From assembly GCA_051744245.1 (NCBI GenBank), contig JBNJCV010000014.1:1-33028 (forward strand): a DNA stretch of 33,028 bases, written 5' to 3'. This DNA is from M55B165 sp051744245 (GTDB lineage Bacteria > Actinomycetota > Humimicrobiia > Humimicrobiales > Humimicrobiaceae). The translations under genes and the position numbers were made by a program. Below, piece after piece: positions 1-8,614 of this stretch. Within the stretch, counting starts at the first letter, position 1; each line of letters begins with the position of its first letter. The notes under the pieces are model-generated. The model worked only from the letters and a program-made list of their open reading frames with translations. It was not told where the DNA came from and searched no databases.

Positions 1-45
1 CAGGCCCCGGATTTTTTAATTGTTTTAAAAGTGCAATTGTGGTAA

Positions 46-61
46 TATAATTTTCTATAAT
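46..61 (+). promoter_or_regulatory. possible -10 elements of the ilv leader promoter
   Basis: Two TATAAT hexamers lie at 46-51 and 56-61, just upstream of the leader ORF. No convincing -35 box sits at 16-18 bases: TTGTTT at 20-25 is 20 bases from the first hexamer. The region is very AT-rich, so chance matches are likely. I favour a promoter here because the leader ORF and ilvD downstream need one. The GC-rich start of the window followed by a T-run (1-18) may be the end of an upstream terminator, but the window edge hides it. Confidence 0.35.
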
Positions 62-143
62 TATTCTTTAATTATTTTACATTATGAACAGCAGAGGCAG
101 AGCAAAAGGAATAACAACTAAAAGGTTCCAGGGAGCAATAAGC

Positions 144-218
144 TTGCTGCCTTTAAGCTTGCCATCAATTGTCATTATTTCCCTAGTCTGCATTTTACTA
201 GTCGGTATTCTATCCTAA
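144..218 (+). CDS. putative branched-chain amino acid leader peptide
   Basis: This short ORF upstream of ilvD has a TTG start at 144, eight bases after an AGGGAG Shine-Dalgarno (130-135), and a TAA stop at 216-218. It has 24 codons, of which 15 specify Leu, Ile or Val; the densest stretch reads SIVIISLVCILLVGIL. All three Val codons are GTC and three Leu codons are CTA, which look uncommon in the neighbouring genes. The same frame also opens at an ATG at 84 (44 codons, basic N-terminus), but no Shine-Dalgarno precedes that ATG. Composition and place fit a ribosome-stalling leader peptide of the kind known for ilv and leu operons in proteobacteria and actinobacteria. The alternative is a small membrane protein, since the same residues could form one transmembrane helix. 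Confidence 0.6.
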   Translation: MLPLSLPSIVIISLVCILLVGILS

Positions 219-280
219 GTTTTAGGATTACTGCTAGTAATAATTGTTATTTAATCCTATAACTTTATTTGTATTTTTCT
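195..280 (+). promoter_or_regulatory. putative transcription attenuator upstream of ilvD
   Basis: Mutually exclusive stems can be drawn at and beyond the leader stop codon. GTTTTAGGATTA (219-230) pairs with TAATCCTATAAC (252-263) at 11 of 12 positions and is followed by a T-rich stretch (264-280), giving a terminator-like form. The same TTAGGAT (222-228) can instead pair with ATCCTAA (212-218), which overlaps the leader stop codon. TTACTAG (195-201), inside the leader ORF, also matches CTAGTAA (234-240). Such alternatives are the hallmark of amino-acid attenuation. The stems are AT-rich and the T tract is interrupted, so the terminator would be modest. Regulation is inferred. Region 281-313 shows no further structure. 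Confidence 0.45.
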
Positions 281-323
281 ATGTTTGTGATTTTGAATTT
301 TTTTAAATAAATAAGGAGGAAAA

Positions 324-1982
324 TTGCGAAGCGACGACATGAAAAAAGGAATTGAAAGAGTTCCTCACAGGTCCTTGTTAAAGGCAATGGGTTTAAGTGA
401 TGAAGAGATATCCAGACCCATTATAGGGGTGGTAAATTCTGCAAATGAATTAATACCTGGCCATATACATCTAGATAAAATTACAGAAGCAGTTAAGGCA
501 GGGATCAGGGTTGGCGGTGGGACTCCCCAGGAATTTTCAACAATTGGGGTATGTGATGGAATTGCCATGAACCATAAGGGAATGAAATATTCTCTGGCTA
601 GCCGTGAAATAATTGCTGACAGCATTGAAGCTACGGCCATGGCTCATCCTTTTGATGGTTTGGTTCTGGTTACCAATTGTGACAAGATAGTGCCCGGTAT
701 GCTTATGGCAGCGTTAAGGCTTAATATTTCCTCCCTGATAATAAGTGGTGGACCAATGTTGGCTGGCAAACTGGATGAAAATATTATTGATCTGGGCAAC
801 TGTTTTGAAGCTGTAGGAAAGTACAGGAAGGGCCAGTATAGTGATGAAGACCTGTATAACCTGGAAGAAGAAGCTTGCCCCACCTGCGGAAGTTGCTCCG
901 GAATGTATACTGCCAATTCAATGAATTGCCTGTCTGAAGCCATTGGTTTGGCTTTGCCGGGAAATGGAACAATTCCTGCTGTTTTGTCCAAAAGGGTGAG
1001 ATTGGCAAAAATGGCAGGAATAAAGATTATGGAGCTTGTCCAAAAGAATATAAAGCCAAGGGATATTGTAAATGCAGGCTCGGTCAAGAATGCACTGGCA
1101 GTTGACATGGCATTGGGATGTTCTACCAATACTGTTTTGCATTTGCCGGCTATTGCAAATGAAGCAAAAGTTGATTTTTCATTAAAACTGGTTAATGAAA
1201 TTAGTAAAAAAACGCCAAACCTTTGCAGGTTAAGCCCGGCGGGAGAATACCATATTGAAGATTTATATAAGGCTGGCGGCATACAGGCAGTAATGAATGA
1301 GCTGCTCCAGAATAATTTGATAGATGGGGAACAGATTACGGTAACTGGCAAAAAAGTTAAGGAAAATGTAAGTGGGGCTCAAATTAAGGACGAAAAGATT
1401 ATTAAAACTGTTAAACAACCTTATTCAAAGGATGGAGGGATAGCAATACTCTGGGGTAACCTGGCACCAGAGGGATGTGTAGTGAAAAAATCTGCAGTTG
1501 ATCCTTCAATGATGGAGCATAAGGGAAAGGCAAAAGTATTTAATAGCGAAGAAGAGACTATGGATGCCATCTTAAATGGAAGGGTTGAAAGCGGGGATGT
1601 AGTTGTAATCCGTTACGAAGGGCCCAAAGGAGGCCCTGGAATGAGGGAAATGCTGTCACCTACCGCCTCAATTGCTGGTATAGGCTTGGGCAAGGAAGTG
1701 GCTTTAATTACCGACGGAAGGTTTTCCGGAGCTACTAAAGGAGCTTCCATAGGTCATATATCCCCTGAAGCTCAGGCAGGTGGTCCCTTGTGTATAGTAA
1801 AAAACGGGGACCTGATTGAAATTAATATAAATGATTGCAAGATCAACCTTCTGTTAAGCAATGATGAAATTAAAAGCAGGATGGACAAGTGGGTTCCGCC
1901 TGAACCAAAAATAAAAGAAGGCTACCTGTTAAGGTATTCAAAGCTGGTATCTTCTGCTTCAGAAGGGGCAGTATTGAAATAG
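324..1982 (+). CDS. ilvD: dihydroxy-acid dehydratase (canonical copy)
   Basis: IlvD dehydrates 2,3-dihydroxy-isovalerate and 2,3-dihydroxy-3-methylvalerate to the 2-keto acids that precede valine, leucine and isoleucine. The protein has 552 residues, normal for the family. Visible signatures are NCDKIVPGM near 118-126 (Cys119), the cluster motif CPTCGSC at 185-191, GPKGGPGMREM, and the C-terminal SSASEGAVL. The residue three before His47 is Ile44, not Cys, so this copy looks like the E. coli/B. subtilis type reported to use a [4Fe-4S] cluster. The TTG start at 324 is chosen because AAGGAGGA ends four bases upstream and family members usually begin with MRSD. The next ATG (339) is too far from that site. 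A leader ORF and attenuator-like fold precede it. A second, divergent ilvD lies at 12096. Confidence 0.96.
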   Translation: MRSDDMKKGIERVPHRSLLKAMGLSDEEISRPIIGVVNSANELIPGHIHLDKITEAVKAGIRVGGGTPQEFSTIGVCDGIAMNHKGMKYSLASREIIADSIEATAMAHPFDGLVLVTNCDKIVPGMLMAALRLNISSLIISGGPMLAGKLDENIIDLGNCFEAVGKYRKGQYSDEDLYNLEEEACPTCGSCSGMYTANSMNCLSEAIGLALPGNGTIPAVLSKRVRLAKMAGIKIMELVQKNIKPRDIVNAGSVKNALAVDMALGCSTNTVLHLPAIANEAKVDFSLKLVNEISKKTPNLCRLSPAGEYHIEDLYKAGGIQAVMNELLQNNLIDGEQITVTGKKVKENVSGAQIKDEKIIKTVKQPYSKDGGIAILWGNLAPEGCVVKKSAVDPSMMEHKGKAKVFNSEEETMDAILNGRVESGDVVVIRYEGPKGGPGMREMLSPTASIAGIGLGKEVALITDGRFSGATKGASIGHISPEAQAGGPLCIVKNGDLIEININDCKINLLLSNDEIKSRMDKWVPPEPKIKEGYLLRYSKLVSSASEGAVLK

Positions 1983-2013
1983 GTATTTAGTTAAATTTTA
2001 TAATTATTAATAA

Positions 2014-2041
2014 TTGAAAATACAGTTAAAGATGGTATAAT
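2014..2041 (+). promoter_or_regulatory. sigma-70 promoter for ilvB
   Basis: A TTGAAA -35 box (2014-2019) and a TATAAT -10 box (2036-2041) are 16 bases apart, with a TGG extended -10 at 2033-2035. Transcription would start near 2048, about 40 bases before the ilvB start. It would let ilvB and the genes after it be transcribed separately from ilvD. Confidence 0.6.
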
Positions 2042-2089
2042 CATTCAAACTGTTATAAAGTTGTTACTAACTCAATTAGGGAGTTGATT

Positions 2090-3784
2090 ATGAGTAAAAT
2101 AACTGGCGCGCAGATGACCATAAAATGTTTAAAGGAAGAGGGTGTAGATGTAATCTTCGGTTACCCTGGTGGTAAGGTAATTCCCCTATACGATGCATTG
2201 TTTGACAGTGACATAAAGCATGTGCTGGTTAGGCACGAACAATGTGCGGCGCACGCGGCGGACAGTTATGCTAGGGCTACTGGAAAGGTTGGGGTGTGTG
2301 TTTCTACTTCCGGGCCTGGCGCAACCAATTTAGTTACGGGCATAGCAAATGCCCACATGGATTCTGTTCCTATAGTTGCCTTTACTGGCCAGGTAGCTAC
2401 CGGGGAAATAGGTACTGATGCTTTCCAGGAGGCTGATATTACTGGGATTACTGCACCGATAACTAAGCATAATTACCTGGTAAAGGATATAAAAAACTTG
2501 CCTTCGATAATTAAGGAAGCCTTCTATATTGCTTCTACTGGAAGGCCTGGTCCTGTTGTTATTGATGTACCTGTTGACATATCTACTGCTTTGATAGAAG
2601 GGGATACAAAAGGTATTATTGAGTTGCCGGGATACAAGCCTACCCTGAGAGGGAACCAAAAACAGATAAAACAGGCAGTGGATAAAATTCTTAACAGCAA
2701 AAAGCCGGTAATTTTTTCAGGTGGAGGAGTTATTTCTTCTAATGCTAGTGAAGAATTAATAGAATTTGCTAGGAAGGCAAGGATACCTGTTATTACTTCG
2801 CTTATGGGGATAGGGTCTTTTCCCGAGGTTGACGAGCTGGCCCTCCATATGCCTGGAATGCATGGAACCAGATATGCAAATATAGCTTTTACTGAAGCCG
2901 ATTTAATCATAGCAGTAGGGGTAAGGTTTGATGACCGGGTTACCGGAAAGATATCTGAGTTTGCTCCTAATGCAGATATCATCCATATAGACATAGATCC
3001 TGCTGAAATTGGAAAGGTTTTAAAAACTATGATTCCCATTGTTGGCGATGCAAAAGTGGTATTAAAAGACCTGATGCAGAGGTATTTTAGTAAGGATAGC
3101 GAAAAAAGCATTGCCAAGAAGGAAAAATGGGTAAATTTTTTAATGGATTTAAAAAAGAATCATCCTTTAAAATATGACCAGGATTCATCTAACCTGAAGC
3201 CTGCATATATTATGGAAAAGCTTTATGACCTTACTAAAGGAGATGCCATAATTTGTACAGAAGTGGGCCAGAACCAAATGTGGGCAGCCCAATTTTATAA
3301 GTTTACTAAGCCCAGGACCTTTATATCTTCGGGCGGACTTGGCACTATGGGTTTTGGACTTCCTGCTGCTATAGGGGCGAAGGCTGGCCGGCCTGATAAG
3401 CAGGTTATTGATATTGCAGGGGATGGAAGTATCCAAATGGTTTCACAAGAAATGGCCACAGCTGTCAGTAATAAGTTGCCGGTAAAGATTATGTTGTTAA
3501 ATAATGGGTACCTGGGAATGGTAAGGCAGTGGCAGGAATTATTTTTTGACCGGAGGTATTCCCAGACTTGCATACAGGGTTGTGTGGATTTCGTAAAATT
3601 AATAGAAGCTTATGGTGGCGTTGGCATGAGAGTAAAAGAAAAAAAAGAAGTAGAGGGAGCCATTAAAAAAGCATTAGAAATAGATAATACGGTGCTTATA
3701 GATTTTTGGATTGAAAGTGAAGAAAATGTTTATCCAATGGTAGCGCCCGGTGCACCAATAAGTGAAATGTTAGAGCATACATAG
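2090..3784 (+). CDS. ilvB: acetolactate synthase large (catalytic) subunit
   Basis: The catalytic subunit of acetohydroxyacid synthase condenses two pyruvates to acetolactate, or pyruvate with 2-ketobutyrate to acetohydroxybutyrate, using thiamine diphosphate, Mg2+ and FAD. From the ATG at 2090 it has 564 residues, typical length. The catalytic Glu is Glu50 in VRHEQCAAHAADSYARATG. The thiamine-diphosphate motif starts at about residue 444 (GDGSIQMVSQE, ending in LLNNGYLGM). The start at 2090 is preferred over the in-frame TTG at 2084 because AGGGAG (2078-2083) lies six bases before 2090 and runs directly up to the TTG. It pairs with ilvN immediately downstream. Its own promoter lies at 2014-2041. 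No ilvC follows, which is unusual for an ilvBN cluster. Confidence 0.97.
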   Translation: MSKITGAQMTIKCLKEEGVDVIFGYPGGKVIPLYDALFDSDIKHVLVRHEQCAAHAADSYARATGKVGVCVSTSGPGATNLVTGIANAHMDSVPIVAFTGQVATGEIGTDAFQEADITGITAPITKHNYLVKDIKNLPSIIKEAFYIASTGRPGPVVIDVPVDISTALIEGDTKGIIELPGYKPTLRGNQKQIKQAVDKILNSKKPVIFSGGGVISSNASEELIEFARKARIPVITSLMGIGSFPEVDELALHMPGMHGTRYANIAFTEADLIIAVGVRFDDRVTGKISEFAPNADIIHIDIDPAEIGKVLKTMIPIVGDAKVVLKDLMQRYFSKDSEKSIAKKEKWVNFLMDLKKNHPLKYDQDSSNLKPAYIMEKLYDLTKGDAIICTEVGQNQMWAAQFYKFTKPRTFISSGGLGTMGFGLPAAIGAKAGRPDKQVIDIAGDGSIQMVSQEMATAVSNKLPVKIMLLNNGYLGMVRQWQELFFDRRYSQTCIQGCVDFVKLIEAYGGVGMRVKEKKEVEGAIKKALEIDNTVLIDFWIESEENVYPMVAPGAPISEMLEHT

Positions 3785-3793
3785 GTGGTACGC

Positions 3794-4276
3794 ATGAATC
3801 ATATAATATCAGTATTAGTAGAAAATAAGGCTGGGGTATTAGCCAAAATTTCAGGCTTATTCAGCAGGCGGGGTTTTAACATTGAGAGCTTGGCGGTTGG
3901 CCCTACCGAGGATGAGGAAATATCCAGAATAACTATTCTAGTTAATGCAGACAAAAAGGGAATTGAACAAGTTGTAAAGCAGCTATATAAGTTAATAAAT
4001 GTGATAAAAATACAGGAGTTGGACCCAGCCAATGTAGTAGAGAGGGAATTGGTTTTGATAAAGGTTGCTACTGATGCAAAGAGCAGGGCTGAAATATTGG
4101 AAATAGTAAATATTTTCAGGGCTAATATAGTTGATGTTGCTAAAAAATCACTGCTTATAGAGATTACCGGGACCAGCAGCAAGGTAGAGGCCATGAAAGA
4201 GCTGCTTGACCCATATATTATAGAGCTTACCCGTACAGGAAAGATAGCATGCAGCAGGGGAAGCAAAAGAGTTTAA
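3794..4276 (+). CDS. ilvN: acetolactate synthase small (regulatory) subunit
   Basis: This regulatory subunit activates IlvB and confers feedback inhibition by valine. The 160-residue protein starts with an ACT domain (ISVLVENKAGVLAKISGLF, then RRGFNIESLAVG), followed by the C-terminal domain (about residues 80-160) that contacts the catalytic subunit. The frame is already open at a GTG at 3785, directly after the ilvB stop. I choose the ATG at 3794 because AGGTGG (3783-3788) is correctly spaced before it and family members begin close to this Met. The ribosome site overlaps the ilvB stop codon, so translation is probably coupled and subunit amounts kept in step. Confidence 0.96.
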   Translation: MNHIISVLVENKAGVLAKISGLFSRRGFNIESLAVGPTEDEEISRITILVNADKKGIEQVVKQLYKLINVIKIQELDPANVVERELVLIKVATDAKSRAEILEIVNIFRANIVDVAKKSLLIEITGTSSKVEAMKELLDPYIIELTRTGKIACSRGSKRV

Positions 4277-4309
4277 TAAATTGTTAACCAATGTTTGTAA
4301 GGAGTTAAG

Positions 4310-5473
4310 GTGAAGAAGAAATATGTAATGACACCAGGGCCAACGGCCATATCAGAAGACGTCCTACTGGAACATTCAAGGCCGTTAATGCACCACAGGT
4401 CCCCTGAATTTTCGGAAATATTTACAGAAGTAACCGAAAAACTGAAAAAATTAATGAAAACAAGTAATGATGTATTTGTTTTAACTTCTTCCGGGACGGG
4501 AGGAATGGAAGCAGCAGTTACTAATGCTTTCTCTAGGGGGGATAAAGTTCTGGTGGCTAACCTGGGCAAATTTGCAGAAAGGTTTGTTAAAATAGGCAAG
4601 GAATTTGGTTTGGATGTCCTTTCCCTTGATTATGAATGGGGCCAGGCGGTAAACCCCAGTGATATTAAGGATATGCTGGACCAGAATACCGGTATTAAAG
4701 GGGTGATGTTCCAATTTAGCGAAACTTCAACTGGTGTTTTAAATGATGTAGAAAAAATCGGGAATATAGTAAAAGATTACGGGGCAATAACAATAGTTGA
4801 TGCTATTAGTGGCATTGGGGCATCGGACTTACAAACCGATAACTGGAATTTGGATATTGTTATAGGGGGTTCGCAAAAAGCATTAAGCGCTCCAACAGGG
4901 GTTGCCTTTATAAGTGTTAGCCAAAAGGCATGGAAGTTGATTGAAAAATCCAATCTCCCGAGATTCTATTTTGACCTTTTAGCTGCAAGGGAAGCTGCTT
5001 CAAGGAAGCCTCCCCAGACACCGTGGACTCCGGGTATATCTATAATAGTAGCAATGAATAAAGCTTTAGATAGGCTTCTTGAAGAAGGACTGGAGAATTC
5101 CTATAAAAGGCATAAAGTATTGGCTAAAGCAACTCAGAAAGCGGTTGAAAAGATAGGGCTGAATTTGTTTGTAAAAGATGAAGCTATAAGAGGGGATTCC
5201 GTAACTTCAGTAGAGGTTCCTGAAGGTGTAGACGGAAAAAAGGTAACTAATATTATGAGGACCAAATATGGTGTCCAGATTGCTGGAGGACAGGGTAAAT
5301 TAAAGGGGAAAATATTCAGGATCGCGCATTTAGGCTGGTGTGGCATTTTTGATACTATTGTTGCTATATCGGCTTTGGAAATGGCTTTAAAAGACCTGGG
5401 TTATGGTTTTGAATTCGGTGCAGGTATTGCTGAAGCCCAAAGGGTATTTTATGAAAACAGTTATTTAGAATAA
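4310..5473 (+). CDS. class V aminotransferase, probable phosphoserine/serine aminotransferase
   Basis: A PLP-dependent class V aminotransferase of the alanine-glyoxylate/serine-pyruvate (PucG-like) group, 387 residues, full length. It opens with MTPGPTAISEDV and has SSGTGGMEAAV near 60-70, a VDAISGIGA segment (164-171), and the PLP lysine in GGSQKALSAPTG (Lys190). The GTG start at 4310 follows AAGGAG by five bases. It ends 19 bases before serA, so they form one unit. By known precedent, methanococcal class V enzymes of this group aminate 3-phosphohydroxypyruvate in place of SerC. With serA next door I infer the same role: the product of SerA becomes phosphoserine. Alanine-glyoxylate or serine-pyruvate transamination is the alternative and sequence alone cannot settle it. 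Confidence 0.85.
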   Translation: MKKKYVMTPGPTAISEDVLLEHSRPLMHHRSPEFSEIFTEVTEKLKKLMKTSNDVFVLTSSGTGGMEAAVTNAFSRGDKVLVANLGKFAERFVKIGKEFGLDVLSLDYEWGQAVNPSDIKDMLDQNTGIKGVMFQFSETSTGVLNDVEKIGNIVKDYGAITIVDAISGIGASDLQTDNWNLDIVIGGSQKALSAPTGVAFISVSQKAWKLIEKSNLPRFYFDLLAAREAASRKPPQTPWTPGISIIVAMNKALDRLLEEGLENSYKRHKVLAKATQKAVEKIGLNLFVKDEAIRGDSVTSVEVPEGVDGKKVTNIMRTKYGVQIAGGQGKLKGKIFRIAHLGWCGIFDTIVAISALEMALKDLGYGFEFGAGIAEAQRVFYENSYLE

Positions 5474-5492
5474 ATTTTGTGAGGGAGAAAAG

Positions 5493-7076
5493 ATGGCCAA
5501 GAAAATAATAATTACAGATAAAGTTACAGATGGAACAAAAGAAATGCTTAAAAAGCATTTAATGGTTGATGAAAAAATAGGCTTGACTCCTAAGCAGTTA
5601 AAGGAAATTATTGGTAACTACAATGCTATTGTTATCAGGAGCGGCACTAAACTTACTGCAGACATTATTGAGAAGGCGGATAAAATGGAGATAATAGGTA
5701 GGGTTGGCATCGGAGTAGATAATGTTGATTTGGATGCTGCCACCAAAAAGGGAATCGTAGTGGTAAATGCGCCAGCAAGCAATGCGGTTACTGTGGCTGA
5801 GCATACCATAGGACTTCTAATAGCCATAGCCAGAAAAATACCCAAGGCAGATTCTTCCTTGAAGAGCGGGAAATGGGAAAAGTCAAAATTTAAGGGAATA
5901 GAAATTGAAGGAAAAACCTTAGGGATAGTAGGTTTTGGTCAGATTGGAGGACTGGTTGCTAAAAAAGTAATGGGGTTGGGAATGAATGTTATTGCCTTTG
6001 ACCCTTTTGTTTCAGAAAGCAGGTTTAACCAGTTAGGGATAGAAAAGGCAAATAAGCTGGAAGACCTTTACCAGGGATCAGATTTTATAACTATACACTT
6101 GCCAAAGAATAAAGATACTTTGGGAATGTTTAATAAAAAAGAATTTTACAAAATGAAAAAAGGCACTATCATACTGAATGTCGCAAGGGGCGGGATTGTG
6201 GTAGAAAAAGACCTGGCAGAAGCAATAGAAGAAGGTCAGATAGGCGGGGCAGCAATTGACGTTTATGAAAGCGAGCCTTGCACTGATTCTCCAATATTTA
6301 AATTGGACGAAGTTGTTTGTACACCCCACCTGGGAGCTTCTACAAAAGAAGCCCAGAATAGGGCGGGAACCATAATTGCTGAGCAGGTAATAAGTTTTTT
6401 AAAAGGGGGGACTCCAGCCTTTCCGGTTAATGCTCCTTCAGTCAGGCCAGAGGTCATGGAAGCAATATCCCCCTATTTTGATCTTTGCGACAATATAGGT
6501 TCCCTGTTTGCAGGGTTGTTTGAGGGAAACCTTGAATCTATAAAAATAATTTTTAGGGGTAAAATAGCGGAGTATGATGTAAGTATCCTAAAATCTAGGA
6601 TACTGGTTAAAATTTTACAGAAATACTCAAGGGAAGTGAACTTAATTAATGTAAACCTTGTAGCAAAAGAAAATGGCCTAGAAATAGAGGAAGTTAAAAG
6701 CGGACAACCTAGCAATTATGTGAATTTGGTTACTCTTGAAGGCATAGGCAAAGACAGCAAATTAACTATTTCAGGCACAATTACCGGGAAAAATAATAAG
6801 CCTAGGTTTATCGGAATTGATGAATTTGAGTTAGATATGGTGCCTTCAAAACATATGGCTTTTATAAGGTATAAAGATATTCCAGGGCAAATAGGAAAAA
6901 TTGGAACTGCATTTGGGAAATTAAATGTAAATATTGCAGCAATGCATGTGGGAAGAAAAAAAATGAGCGGTGATGCTGTAATGGGTTTAAATTTGGATTC
7001 TGAAGTTACGTCGGATATGTTAGAAGATTTTAAAAAGATTTCAGGTTTTGAGAATATAAAAATAGTTAATTTATAG
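5493..7076 (+). CDS. serA: D-3-phosphoglycerate dehydrogenase, long form with ACT domain
   Basis: SerA oxidises 3-phosphoglycerate to 3-phosphohydroxypyruvate with NAD+, the first step of serine synthesis. The 527-residue protein is the long (type I) form. It has split substrate- and nucleotide-binding domains, Rossmann motif GFGQIG at 147-152, probable catalytic residues Arg232, Glu261 and His279 (in TPHLGASTKEAQ), an intervening domain (about 310-450) and a C-terminal ACT domain (about 453-527, MAFIRYKDIPGQIGKIGTAF). ACT and intervening domains in this family usually mediate serine inhibition. The ATG start follows GGGAG by five bases. Placement between an aminotransferase and leuA links serine with branched-chain synthesis, as both draw on lower-glycolysis carbon. 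Confidence 0.96.
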   Translation: MAKKIIITDKVTDGTKEMLKKHLMVDEKIGLTPKQLKEIIGNYNAIVIRSGTKLTADIIEKADKMEIIGRVGIGVDNVDLDAATKKGIVVVNAPASNAVTVAEHTIGLLIAIARKIPKADSSLKSGKWEKSKFKGIEIEGKTLGIVGFGQIGGLVAKKVMGLGMNVIAFDPFVSESRFNQLGIEKANKLEDLYQGSDFITIHLPKNKDTLGMFNKKEFYKMKKGTIILNVARGGIVVEKDLAEAIEEGQIGGAAIDVYESEPCTDSPIFKLDEVVCTPHLGASTKEAQNRAGTIIAEQVISFLKGGTPAFPVNAPSVRPEVMEAISPYFDLCDNIGSLFAGLFEGNLESIKIIFRGKIAEYDVSILKSRILVKILQKYSREVNLINVNLVAKENGLEIEEVKSGQPSNYVNLVTLEGIGKDSKLTISGTITGKNNKPRFIGIDEFELDMVPSKHMAFIRYKDIPGQIGKIGTAFGKLNVNIAAMHVGRKKMSGDAVMGLNLDSEVTSDMLEDFKKISGFENIKIVNL

Positions 7077-7093
7077 GATAGGGCTGTTAAGTT

Positions 7094-8602
7094 ATGTCCA
7101 GAAAAATATATATATTTGATACAACCCTGAGAGATGGGGAGCAGGCTCCGGGTATACATTTAAATGTGAAAGAAAAATTGGAAATAGCCGAACAGCTGGA
7201 GAAACTGAATGTAGATATTATTGAAGCAGGGTTTCCCGTCTCTTCAGAAAGTGATTTTAAGGCTGTGCAAGAGATATCTAAGCAAATTAAAAGCAGGGGA
7301 GTGGCAGCTTTGGCAAGAGCTGTGCCCAAGGATATTGAAGCTGCGGGTAATGCCTTAAAAGGGGCTGCTCAGCCGGTGATACATACTTTTATTTCTTCTT
7401 CTGATATACATCTTAAATACCAGTTCAAAAAAACCAGGGAAGAAGCATTGGAGATGGCAAGAACTGCAGTAAAAAAGAGCAGGAATTATACAGATATAGT
7501 GGAATTTTCTGCCATGGATGCAACCAGGAGCGATTGGGATTTTTTATCCAAGCTGTTTGAGGTTGCTATTGAGAGTGGGGCAAAGATTTTAAATATACCG
7601 GATACTGTAGGGTATTCTATCCCCAATGGATTTGCAAAACTGGTAGAGTACATAAAAAATAATGTGAAGGGCATAGAGGATACTATAATAAGCGTGCACT
7701 GCCATAATGATTTAGGACTGGCAGTGGCCAATTCTGTTGTTGCTGTTGAGAAGGGAGCCAGTCAGGTTGAATGTGCTGTAAATGGCATTGGTGAAAGGGC
7801 AGGAAATGCATCTTTGGAAGAAGTTGCCATGATTATAGATACCCGGAAAAAAGACCTGGGAGTTTATACAGATATAAATACGAGGGAAATTATCAGGACC
7901 AGCAGCCTTGTAAGGTACCTTACGGGTTATGCAGTGGCTCCAAACAAAGCTATAGTCGGAAGGAATGCATTCAGGCATGAAGCTGGCATCCACCAAGATG
8001 GCATGCTAAAGGATAGGACTACTTACGAGATTATAAAGCCGGAAGATATAGGTGTAAAATCTTCCAAGCTTATACTGGGAAAGCATTCAGGAAGACATGC
8101 TTTTATGAAGAGGCTGGAAGAGCTTGGCATAGAGCTAAAGGAAGATAATTTAGAAAAAGTTTTTACAAGATTTAAAAACCTGGCAGAAAAAAAAGGTTTT
8201 ATTAATGACAAAGATCTTAAAGCTATAGTTGAGAATGAAATCAGAGAGGTTTCAGAATATTTTAAACTTGATTATTATCAGGTATTAAGCGGATCCAACA
8301 TAAAAGCGACCTCTACTGTGGGGATAGTAGTAGAGGGAGAGCTGAAGCAGTCGGCTGCTTACGGAGACGGTCCTATAGATGCGTCTTTTAAGGCTATAGA
8401 TTTGATAACTGAGCTTAATACTAAACTCGTGGATTATAATATTGAGGCAGTTTCTGAAGGAAAAGACGCTATAGGGTCTGTCCGTATTGTGGTGAGCTCG
8501 AATGGAACTGAAGTTATGGGGAGCGGAATATCTACAGATATTGTTGAAGCTAGCATTAAAGCCTATATAGATGCAATGAACAGAATAATGGAAAGTATGT
8601 AA
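7094..8602 (+). CDS. leuA: 2-isopropylmalate synthase
   Basis: LeuA condenses acetyl-CoA with 2-ketoisovalerate, the committed step of leucine synthesis. The 502-residue protein starts with the DRE-TIM motif FDTTLRDGEQAPG (Arg13, Asp14). It has the metal-binding HCH pair (His202, His204 in SVHCHNDLGLA), GIGERAGNASLEE, and GRNAFRHEAGIHQDG. The C-terminal third (about 385-502) is the leucine-sensing LeuA dimer domain, so feedback inhibition by leucine is expected. GERAGNASLEE is the form usual for LeuA and differs from the GERCGNADLCQ of the paralogue at 10421, which helps tell isopropylmalate synthase from citramalate synthase. It begins 17 bases after serA, with only a weak ribosome site. Confidence 0.93.
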   Translation: MSRKIYIFDTTLRDGEQAPGIHLNVKEKLEIAEQLEKLNVDIIEAGFPVSSESDFKAVQEISKQIKSRGVAALARAVPKDIEAAGNALKGAAQPVIHTFISSSDIHLKYQFKKTREEALEMARTAVKKSRNYTDIVEFSAMDATRSDWDFLSKLFEVAIESGAKILNIPDTVGYSIPNGFAKLVEYIKNNVKGIEDTIISVHCHNDLGLAVANSVVAVEKGASQVECAVNGIGERAGNASLEEVAMIIDTRKKDLGVYTDINTREIIRTSSLVRYLTGYAVAPNKAIVGRNAFRHEAGIHQDGMLKDRTTYEIIKPEDIGVKSSKLILGKHSGRHAFMKRLEELGIELKEDNLEKVFTRFKNLAEKKGFINDKDLKAIVENEIREVSEYFKLDYYQVLSGSNIKATSTVGIVVEGELKQSAAYGDGPIDASFKAIDLITELNTKLVDYNIEAVSEGKDAIGSVRIVVSSNGTEVMGSGISTDIVEASIKAYIDAMNRIMESM

Positions 8603-8614
8603 AAGGAGATAAAA

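Noticed and set aside
62..323. T-box riboswitch upstream of ilvD
   Set aside because: No match to the conserved T-box sequence (AGGGTGGNACCGCG) was seen; AGGTTCCAGGG near 123-133 is too different. The leader ORF explains the region better.
644..1351. 235-codon ORF on the - strand inside ilvD
   Set aside because: Antisense shadow of a well-supported gene, with no family motif and no ribosome site recognised.
2084..2089. TTG at 2084 as the ilvB start
   Set aside because: The Shine-Dalgarno-like AGGGAG runs directly up to this TTG with no spacer; the ATG at 2090 has the right distance.
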